Notes under the pieces: model-generated
Seen by the model: the letters and a program-made list of their open reading frames with translations, nothing else
The model's database searches: none
Told to the model about the DNA's origin: nothing
Source: Actinomycetes bacterium
Lineage (GTDB): Bacteria > Actinomycetota > Coriobacteriia > Anaerosomatales > Anaerosomataceae
Direction of reading: 5' to 3'
DNA length: 37,778 nucleotides
NCBI GenBank assembly: GCA_021373175.1
Contig: JAJFTE010000019.1
Coordinates: 1-37,778 of the forward strand
Shown: positions 31,771-37,778 of the stretch, in pieces
How the letters are laid out: each line of letters opens with the position of its first letter
Numbering within the stretch: the first letter of the stretch is position 1
Position numbers and translations under genes: made by a program

Positions 31771-32600
31771 GAGAGCGCCTCGATAGCGGCGATGACGCCC
31801 GCGATCTGCTCGTCAGGCGTTGACGCCCCGGCCGTCACGCCGACGACATGGGCGCCTTCGAACCACGCGGGGTCCAGTTCCTCGGCAGTCTCAACATGAT
31901 GGACGCGTGGATTGACTGCCCGGCAAATCTCCGCGAGACGCGTGGTATTGCCGGAGTTCCGGCCACCCACGACGACCATCACGTCCACGGTTCGGGCGAG
32001 CTCATCGGCAGCCTTCTGCCGATGAGCGGTCGCGCTGCAGATGGTGTTGAAGACGCGCAGCTCGTTCACCCTGCCAAGAAGCGCCGAGACGACTTCCTGG
32101 AGACGCGACGGCGACTGGGTCGTCTGGACGACGACGCCCACACGCTTACACGGCAGGCGTTCCGGCAGATCGCTTGCGCGCTGAACGATAAGCGCGCTGC
32201 CGCCGGCATGCGCAAGAATGCCTTCGACCTCGGGATGCTCGGCGTCTCCCACGATCACGACCGTGTAGCCTTCAGCGGCGAGATCGGCTGCGTCCCGCTG
32301 GGCGGTCGACACGAACGGGCAGGTTGCGTCGACCACAGCAAGCCCGGCTTCATCGGCGCGCTCGATCACGGCCGGATCCACACCGTGCGAGCGGATCACC
32401 AGCGTGCCACTCGGCACCTCGGCCACGTCAGAGGCGACCGCCACGCCGCGGTCGCGCAGCGCTTGCACCGCCTGCGGGTTGTGGATGAGCGGGCCGAGCG
32501 TATGCACCGGCCCACCGGCGTCGGCGGCCTCTCCGGCCAGCCTGAGCGCCCGCTCCACGCCGTAGCAGATGCCAGCATGCTCGGCGACGATGACCTTCAT
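31767..32600 (-). CDS. ispH: 4-hydroxy-3-methylbut-2-enyl diphosphate reductase IspH
   Basis: 277 residues; last step of the non-mevalonate (MEP) isoprenoid pathway, an iron-sulfur enzyme giving IPP and DMAPP. Cluster cysteines are C12 (AGICYGVERAL), C94 (DATCPFV) and C188 (NTICSATAHRQ). Substrate motifs VIRSHGV, GDAEHPEVEG and VVGGRNSGNTTRL are present. It overlaps plsC by 4 bp (ATGA) and the DUF512 gene by 4 bp (GTGA). It shows that the organism uses the MEP route. Confidence 0.97.
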   Translation of the reverse strand: MKVIVAEHAGICYGVERALRLAGEAADAGGPVHTLGPLIHNPQAVQALRDRGVAVASDVAEVPSGTLVIRSHGVDPAVIERADEAGLAVVDATCPFVSTAQRDAADLAAEGYTVVIVGDAEHPEVEGILAHAGGSALIVQRASDLPERLPCKRVGVVVQTTQSPSRLQEVVSALLGRVNELRVFNTICSATAHRQKAADELARTVDVMVVVGGRNSGNTTRLAEICRAVNPRVHHVETAEELDPAWFEGAHVVGVTAGASTPDEQIAGVIAAIEALS

Positions 32601-33220
32601 CTCTCAAGCCTCCTGGCTTCTTCGAGCTCCTCGGCGATCCTGCGCATGATTTCGGCTGTCAGCGCCTGGACGCGCTCCTTCCGGGGGCCGTCGCCCACGC
32701 TCTGTGGATCGATCGGCGTACCGATCTTAACGACGACGCGCACGAAGCGCGGAAAGCGTTGTCCTCTGGGCAGGACACGCTCCGTTCCGGCGAACGCGAC
32801 GGGAACGACGGGCACGCCAGCGCGCATCGCGATGAACGCTGCACCGCCGTGTGCTTCGGCGGGGCCTTCAGCGCCAGCGCGCGTGCCCTCGGGGAACATC
32901 CCTAGAAGCTCGCCTTCGCGCAGGAACTCCGTGGCCGCTCCGATCGCGGCGCGGTCGGCCGTGTCTCGCGCCACCGGAAACGCATACAGGTGGTTGAGCG
33001 CCCAGCCGAGAAACCCGTGGAAGAGCTCCCGCTTCGCCATGAAGTGGACCCAACGCGGCGAATACGTCCACAGCAGCACCGGATCCATGTACGACACGTG
33101 GTTTCCCGCAAGAATCGCGCCACCCGCGTCAGGGACGTTCTCGCGTCCCACGACCTTCACACGAAACGCAAGCTTGAAGGCAATCCGGCCGAACGGGCGC
33201 AGGACCCAGGCGAGCATCAC
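32597..33220 (-). CDS. plsC: 1-acyl-sn-glycerol-3-phosphate acyltransferase PlsC
   Basis: 207 residues; acylates lysophosphatidic acid to phosphatidic acid at the membrane. Catalytic HX4D is H41-D46 (NHVSYMD), and FPEGTR is at 109-114. A short hydrophobic N-terminus may anchor it. GTG 33220 has GGGAGG 7 nt upstream and overlaps the cmk stop; ATG 33217 is an alternative start. cmk-plsC-ispH adjacency is common in Gram-positive bacteria. Confidence 0.93.
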   Translation of the reverse strand: MMLAWVLRPFGRIAFKLAFRVKVVGRENVPDAGGAILAGNHVSYMDPVLLWTYSPRWVHFMAKRELFHGFLGWALNHLYAFPVARDTADRAAIGAATEFLREGELLGMFPEGTRAGAEGPAEAHGGAAFIAMRAGVPVVPVAFAGTERVLPRGQRFPRFVRVVVKIGTPIDPQSVGDGPRKERVQALTAEIMRRIAEELEEARRLER

Positions 33221-33888
33221 GCCACCGCCTCCCGCACGAGCGCCTCGATGCGGTCGACCACCTCGTCGACGCTCGCTCCTGTGGTGTCGATATGGCGCGC
33301 ACCCGCCGCCGCAACAAGCGGGCTTGCCTCGCGCGTGCTATCGATCGTGTCGCGGCGCGCGATATCCGTCGCCACCGCGGCGACCGCGGCTTCGTGCCCG
33401 GCCGCCGCGCGGTCACCCACACGCCGACGTGCCCGTTCCTCCGGTGAAGCCGTGAGGAACACCTTCACGGCGGCGTCCGGGAATACGACGCTCCCGATGT
33501 CACGGCCTTCCACGACGGTATCCGTTCCGCCGGCGAACTCACGCTGCAGCGGCACCATCGCGCGGCGAACGCCCGGGATGCGCGCCACGAGACTGACAGC
33601 GGCGTCAACGGCGGGCGTCCGGATCTCCCGCGTGACGTCGCGCGAGCCAACGAAGACGCCGTACGGTACCGGATCGCCGCTGTCGTACGCGAAGCTCACG
33701 CGGATCGTCTCGGCAAGGCCCGTCATCGCCGTGGCGTCCTCGAGCGGCCGGCCGAGACGGATCGCCTCGGCAGCGACAGCGCGGTACATCGCACCGGTAT
33801 CGAGATAGCGGAAGCCGAGGCGTCGCGCCACAGCGCGCGCGACGGTGGACTTTCCGGACGCGGCGGGTCCGTCGATAGCGATGATCAT
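33217..33888 (-). CDS. cmk: Cytidylate kinase Cmk
   Basis: 223 residues; phosphorylates CMP and dCMP. P-loop GPAASGKST (7-15), then YLDTGAMYRAVA, the family insert region, VEGRDIGSVVFPDA and FLTASPEERARRR. ATG 33888 follows AGGAG by 8 nt. It is the first gene after an extended -10 promoter and heads the run cmk-plsC-ispH-DUF512-der-plsY-gpsA-rpe. Confidence 0.96.
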   Translation of the reverse strand: MIIAIDGPAASGKSTVARAVARRLGFRYLDTGAMYRAVAAEAIRLGRPLEDATAMTGLAETIRVSFAYDSGDPVPYGVFVGSRDVTREIRTPAVDAAVSLVARIPGVRRAMVPLQREFAGGTDTVVEGRDIGSVVFPDAAVKVFLTASPEERARRRVGDRAAAGHEAAVAAVATDIARRDTIDSTREASPLVAAAGARHIDTTGASVDEVVDRIEALVREAVA

Positions 33889-33926
33889 GCGCAAGACTCC
33901 TGCAGGTCGCGGGGCCGAGCACTTGG

Positions 33927-33935
33927 ATTCTACCA
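33927..33935 (-). promoter_or_regulatory. Extended -10 promoter ahead of cmk
   Basis: Minus strand TGG-TAGAAT, 39 bp before the cmk start codon. No good -35 is seen. It could start the long cmk-to-rpe operon, although read-through from aroA is also possible. Confidence 0.5.
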
Positions 33936-33986
33936 TGCGAGCGGGCTCCACACAGACGGTGCACGGCGCCGCCCGGCCGGGCAGGG

Positions 33987-35291
33987 TCACGCTCTCAGCA
34001 GCGTCGCCAGGTCCCCGGCGAACCCCGGGTATGACACGTCCACCGCTTCGAACCGGTCGATCACCGTCTCGCCTGCTGCCGTCAGTCCCGCGACCGCATA
34101 CGCCATCGCAAGGCGGTGGTCTCCCAAAGCGTCGAGCGCCGTGCCGGTCAGGGGGCGCCCGCCGGTGACCGTCAGCGTGTCGTCGGTGACCGCAGCCGCT
34201 CCCTTGAGTGCGTTGATAGCCCCGGCCATGGCGCCGAGCCGGTCGGACTCCTTCAGCCGCAGCTCTCCCACGCCCTCGAACCGCGTCGTACCTGAAGCCG
34301 CGGTCGCGACGATCGCCAGGAGCGGAACCTCGTCGATGAGCGACGGGACCTCCTCGGCCTTGACTGTTGTGCCTTCGAGTCGTTCGGTGTACCGCACGCG
34401 CACCTGGCCCGCAGGCTCGCCGCAGACGTCCGGACCCGGCGTTACCTGCAGGTCCGCGCCCATGCGGCTGAGGACGCGCAGGAAGCCGGCGCGCGTGGGA
34501 TTGAGCGAGATGCCGGGCAGTGTCACGTCGCTCCCGGGCACCAGCAGCGCCGCTCCCACCAGGAATGCTGCCGAGGAAGCATCCGCAGGCACCGACACGT
34601 CGGCGGCGTGCGGCAGGACCGGTCCCGTCACGCTCGCGCAGAGGCCGTCACGCACGATCGGCACGCCGAATCCTGGCAGCATGCGCTCGGTATGGTCCCT
34701 ACTCGGCGCGGGCTCGCAGACCGTGGTGCGCCCCGTCGCGCGGATCCCGGCCAAGAGCAGCGCCGTCTTCACCTGCGCGCTGCCGACCGGAAGATCGAAC
34801 GAGCCGGGCAGCAGTCCGCCGCCGCGGACACCGATGGGCGCCACGCCATCCTCGGCGGTCTCGAAGCGGGCGCCCATCTCGGCAAGTGGGGCCGTCACGC
34901 GCCGCATAGGGCGACGCGAGAGCGACTCGTCGCCCGTGAGCACCACGTGGACCGGCCACCCTGCAAGCACTCCCATGAGAAGGCGGATCGTCGTACCGCT
35001 GTTGGCGCAGTCGATCGGCCCGAGCGGCTCGATCGGCCCATCCGCGCCCCAGCCGCGCACGACGATCTCCAGGCCCTCGGCTGTCTCCTCGACGATCTCG
35101 AGTGAGGCGCCAAGCGCCTCGACCGCGGCCATCGTCGCACGGACGTCGGCGCTGTCGAGCACGCCTGAAAGCCGCGACGTGCCATCCGCCATGGCCGAGA
35201 AGAGCACGGCGCGATGTGAGATGGACTTGTCACCGGGCACGCGCACGCTGCCACACAGCGGCGATGTTGCGGGGCGAACGTGGTACCGCAT
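33987..35291 (-). CDS. aroA: EPSP synthase AroA (3-phosphoshikimate 1-carboxyvinyltransferase)
   Basis: 434 residues; joins shikimate 3-phosphate and PEP in the shikimate pathway. Seen: [12 protein letters not shown] (19-30, catalytic K22), [47 protein letters not shown] and [11 protein letters not shown], with [11 protein letters not shown] near the end. Six-fold inside-out repeats are implied by length. It begins about 10 bp after tyrA on the same strand. Confidence 0.97.
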   Translation of the reverse strand: MRYHVRPATSPLCGSVRVPGDKSISHRAVLFSAMADGTSRLSGVLDSADVRATMAAVEALGASLEIVEETAEGLEIVVRGWGADGPIEPLGPIDCANSGTTIRLLMGVLAGWPVHVVLTGDESLSRRPMRRVTAPLAEMGARFETAEDGVAPIGVRGGGLLPGSFDLPVGSAQVKTALLLAGIRATGRTTVCEPAPSRDHTERMLPGFGVPIVRDGLCASVTGPVLPHAADVSVPADASSAAFLVGAALLVPGSDVTLPGISLNPTRAGFLRVLSRMGADLQVTPGPDVCGEPAGQVRVRYTERLEGTTVKAEEVPSLIDEVPLLAIVATAASGTTRFEGVGELRLKESDRLGAMAGAINALKGAAAVTDDTLTVTGGRPLTGTALDALGDHRLAMAYAVAGLTAAGETVIDRFEAVDVSYPGFAGDLATLLRA

Positions 35292-35300
35292 CCGCGCTCC

Positions 35301-36425
35301 CTACTCCAGAGGTTTGAGGACCGCATGGAAGCCCGCGGCATCGAGTTCACGGAGCAGCCGCGAGCGGTCGCCTTCGTCGGTGAGCACCAGACGCAGTACC
35401 GCGCTGTCCTCCGACTGGTGGTCGATCTCGATATCCTCGATATTGCAGCCCGCCCTGCCCACGGCGGTGGTGATCTCGCTCACTACGCCCGGACGGTCGG
35501 ACATGGGCAGCGAGAGCTCAAAGAGCGCGGACGTGTCCGGCACCCACTGCGCCGGAAGTTCGCGGCGCACCGCGGCAGGCTCCGCAAGCCACGCGCGCAC
35601 GGCACTGGCATCGCCTTCGGTGACCGCCTCGGCGAATTCGCCCAGAACCGCCTGGAGCTCCTCGATGCCCGCTACGAGCGGGCCGGCGTTGTCCAGACAG
35701 ATACCCGTCCACAGCTCCGGGCTTCCAGCCGCGATGCGTGTCATGTCCTTGAAACCGCCTGCGGCAAGCCGCAGCACGTCTGGCCCGCCCCGCTCGGAGC
35801 GTCGCGACGCCAATGCCACCAGTGCGGCAGCCGCGACGTGCGGAACGTGGCTCACCACCGCGACCGCCTCGTCATGCGCTTCGGCGGGAACGGATATGAC
35901 CCGCGCACCGATGGCCGAGACGAACTCGTGGACCTGCCGGTACGCCTCCAGGTTGGTGTCGCCGGTGGGCGTGAGCACGTAGTACGCGCCGCGGAAGAGC
36001 CCGGGATCGGCGGCCGAGATGCCGCTTCGCTCGGAGCCGGCCATCGGATGGCCGCCGACGAACGCGTAGGTGGAATCCACGTAGCGCTCGGCGGCCTGGA
36101 TCACGCCGTGCTTGGTGGACGCGACATCCGTGACGACGCCCGCGTACCCGGCGTCACGCAGCCTGGAGAGCCACGCCGCGATATGGCGCACCGGCATCGC
36201 CAGCACAACGGCCTCGACGACCCCGGGTGCAAGCCAGCCCGCCGAGAATGCCTCGTCCGGCTGGGCCGCAGCATCAGCAAGCCCGGTCTCGATAGCGTAC
36301 GCAAGCGTCTGTTGGTCGGTGTCCACAGCATAGATGACCGGCGCGTCATCGAGTTCCTTGGCCGCCGCGGCGATCGATCCGCCGATGAGCCCCATCCCGA
36401 CGATCATCATCGAGTGGAACATCAT
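35301..36425 (-). CDS. tyrA: Prephenate dehydrogenase TyrA with C-terminal ACT domain
   Basis: 374 residues; oxidatively decarboxylates prephenate to 4-hydroxyphenylpyruvate for tyrosine. The NAD-binding [12 protein letters not shown] is at about 8-19. [21 protein letters not shown] and [13 protein letters not shown] carry active-site residues. Residues about 300-374 form an ACT domain ([20 protein letters not shown]), suggesting feedback control by tyrosine. ATG 36425 overlaps the aroF stop as ATGA; ATG 36422 is equally placed. Confidence 0.94.
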   Translation of the reverse strand: MMFHSMMIVGMGLIGGSIAAAAKELDDAPVIYAVDTDQQTLAYAIETGLADAAAQPDEAFSAGWLAPGVVEAVVLAMPVRHIAAWLSRLRDAGYAGVVTDVASTKHGVIQAAERYVDSTYAFVGGHPMAGSERSGISAADPGLFRGAYYVLTPTGDTNLEAYRQVHEFVSAIGARVISVPAEAHDEAVAVVSHVPHVAAAALVALASRRSERGGPDVLRLAAGGFKDMTRIAAGSPELWTGICLDNAGPLVAGIEELQAVLGEFAEAVTEGDASAVRAWLAEPAAVRRELPAQWVPDTSALFELSLPMSDRPGVVSEITTAVGRAGCNIEDIEIDHQSEDSAVLRLVLTDEGDRSRLLRELDAAGFHAVLKPLE

Positions 36426-37444
36426 GCTCTCCCGAACGTGCGGCCTTCGAGCGTCACAAGCGGCGTTATGTCATCCACGAGCGCTTCGAACTCGTCCGGA
36501 CGCAGTGACTGCGGGCCGTCACAACGCGCGTGCTCGGGGTCGATATGCACCTCGACCATCACGCCATCCGCGCCGGTGGCCACGGCGGCGCGGCACATCG
36601 GCGCGATGAGCTCGCGTCGTCCTGTGGCGTGCGACGGGTCCACGATGATCGGCAGGTGCGTGAGCGTCTTGAGCGCCGCCACCGCGGCAAGATCGAGCGT
36701 GTTGCGTGTGTAGGTCTCAAAGGTCCGGATACCGCGCTCGCAAAGCATCACGTCGCGGTTACCGCCCTTGAGCACGTACTCTGCGGCAGACAGCACCTCC
36801 TCGATGGTGGCCGAGAGCCCGCGCTTGAGCAGGATCGGCCTCCGAAGCGTGCCGAGCTCGTCGAGCATCATGAAGTTCTGCATGTTGCGGGCGCCCACCT
36901 GGAGCACGTCTGCCCACTCGGCTACCGTTTCGGCGTCGCGGACGTCAAGGACCTCGGTCACCACAGGGAGGCCGACGTCGTCGCCGGCCGCCCGTAGGAG
37001 TTTCAGGCCCTGGAGGCCCATCCCCTGGAACGCGTAGGGGCTCGTTCGCGGTTTGTAGGCGCCACCCCGGAGCATCGTGGCGCCGGCAGCCTTCACCGCC
37101 CGCGCAGTGGCCATCATCTGCTCCTCGGACTCGATGGAGCACGGGCCCGCGATCACAGCGAACGCGCCCCCGCCGACCGTGGCGGTGCCGACAGTGATGA
37201 CCGTGTCATGGGCCTGGAAGTCGCGCGAAACGAGCTTGTACGGCTTGAGCACGCGAACGACGTGCTCAACGCCCTCAAGACCTTCAAGGTCGAGCGCGTA
37301 CATGACCTCGCGCTCGCCGATGACACCGATGATGGTCTTCACTTCGCCGTGCGACAGGTGCGCCTCGGCGCCTGCTTCGTGCAGCAAGCTGACGACGTGG
37401 TCGATCTCCGCCTGGCTCGCGTGGTCGCGCATGATGACGAGCAT
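36422..37444 (-). CDS. aroF: 3-deoxy-7-phosphoheptulonate (DAHP) synthase, type I-beta with regulatory domain
   Basis: 340 residues; first step of the shikimate pathway from PEP and erythrose 4-phosphate. Residues 1-70 ([20 protein letters not shown]) are the ferredoxin-like regulatory domain known from Thermotoga-type enzymes. The barrel carries [28 protein letters not shown] and [10 protein letters not shown], including metal and PEP ligands. It starts 70 bp after the hisC stop. Feedback inhibition by tyrosine or phenylalanine is inferred from the domain. Confidence 0.95.
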   Translation of the reverse strand: MLVIMRDHASQAEIDHVVSLLHEAGAEAHLSHGEVKTIIGVIGEREVMYALDLEGLEGVEHVVRVLKPYKLVSRDFQAHDTVITVGTATVGGGAFAVIAGPCSIESEEQMMATARAVKAAGATMLRGGAYKPRTSPYAFQGMGLQGLKLLRAAGDDVGLPVVTEVLDVRDAETVAEWADVLQVGARNMQNFMMLDELGTLRRPILLKRGLSATIEEVLSAAEYVLKGGNRDVMLCERGIRTFETYTRNTLDLAAVAALKTLTHLPIIVDPSHATGRRELIAPMCRAAVATGADGVMVEVHIDPEHARCDGPQSLRPDEFEALVDDITPLVTLEGRTFGRA

Positions 37445-37513
37445 GCTCTCTCACCCTTCCGGCACGCAGCGCGTGCGTCGCATGTCCTGACCGCTCCCGC
37501 AGTCGCGCGCGAC

Positions 37514-37778
37514 GCTAGAATCTGCCGAGTCGCGCAGCGACCGCTTCAAACGCCGTGATCGTCATCTGCGTGTCTTCGGGAGTGCCGATTCCCACCCTCA
37601 GCGTCTCTGAGGTCCCGAAGTCACGGACGATCACGCCCTCCTGGAGAAGGGCCTCGAAGACTTCGACCGCACGGAATGTGTGAACGTACACGAAGTTCGC
37701 TTCCGACCGCGCATACCCGATCCCGAGACGGTCGAAGCACGAATAGAGGTAGACCTTCTGTTCCTGGTTCTCTTTGCG
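37514..37778 (-). CDS. hisC: Histidinol-phosphate/aromatic aminotransferase, C-terminal end only
   Basis: The frame runs in from the right edge and ends at TAG 37514-37516, giving about 87 C-terminal residues. These include QKVYLYSCFDRLGIGYARSE, ANFVYVHTF, LLQEGVIVRDFG and LRVGIGTPEDTQMTITAFEA, the small-domain end of HisC-like PLP aminotransferases (substrate-binding Arg in LRVGIGT). In front of aroF-tyrA-aroA it could serve both histidine and tyrosine/phenylalanine synthesis, as in Bacillus. The rest of the gene lies outside. Confidence 0.85.

Noticed and set aside
33971-33982. GCCCGGCCGGGC palindrome after aroA as a terminator
   Set aside because: Only a 4 bp stem remains after allowing a loop, and no T tract follows; the sequence is simply GC-rich.

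Overview
The window looks like chromosome from a high-GC anaerobic-type bacterium, most likely an actinobacterium of the Coriobacteriia/OPB41 sort. This is an inference from GC-rich third codon positions, frequent GTG starts, a CGAAC-N4-GTTCG LexA box, a DnaE2 with a DUF6504-like partner, an iron-type DtxR regulator and a tRNA-Gln built for the GluRS/GatCAB route. No rRNA, CRISPR array or prophage is visible. Most genes lie on the minus strand in tightly overlapped housekeeping operons, with many 4-base ATGA/GTGA junctions.

Layout, left to right. (1) 1-1264: 5' part of metK (minus) with its own promoter, SAM-I-type riboswitch and intrinsic terminator. (2) 1275-2621: an insertion sequence with one DDE/rve transposase and two copies of the terminal motif at each end; it stops 10 bp before the metK -35 box. 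(3) 2660-5243 (plus): a PsiE-like membrane protein, gltX, tRNA-Gln(CTG), tRNA-Glu(CTC) and the RNase P RNA, a translation/RNA cluster with clear promoters. (4) 5247-8575 (minus): a fused ChlI/ChlD-type AAA+-VWA chelatase subunit and an unknown acidic protein with a C-terminal four-cysteine motif, separated by a long palindrome. (5) 8599-14630: a DNA repair island with nfo, dinB, and an SOS operon of a DUF6504-like protein and dnaE2 behind a promoter whose spacer is a LexA box. (6) 14682-17392: feoB and its DtxR-family regulator. (7) 17630-17869 (plus): a consensus promoter in front of a strongly folded RNA of about 174 nt, perhaps 6S RNA. (8) 17888-22807: an unknown protein, mnmA, a PHP phosphatase, a NIF3 protein, a zinc-ribbon coiled-coil protein, an RNase HI and queD. 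(9) 23075-26773: ribD-ribE-ribBA-ribH with an FMN riboswitch and a terminator. (10) 26786-33935: cmk-plsC-ispH-DUF512-der-plsY-gpsA-rpe. (11) 33987-37778: hisC (partial)-aroF-tyrA-aroA.

How the genes fit together. GpsA, PlsY and PlsC give three consecutive steps from DHAP to phosphatidic acid. AroF, AroA, TyrA and HisC are steps of aromatic amino acid synthesis. The four Rib proteins cover riboflavin synthesis apart from one phosphatase, and Rpe next door interconverts the ribulose 5-phosphate that RibB consumes. GltX probably charges both tRNAs that follow it. The repair island joins constitutive abasic-site repair (Nfo) with damage-induced mutagenic synthesis (DnaE2, probably with DinB).

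No obviously new defence or secretion system was found. The observations most worth a second look are the double-ended insertion sequence, the LexA-controlled DUF6504-dnaE2 operon, the orphan structured RNA, the palindrome before the chelatase gene, and the Cys4-tailed acidic protein.
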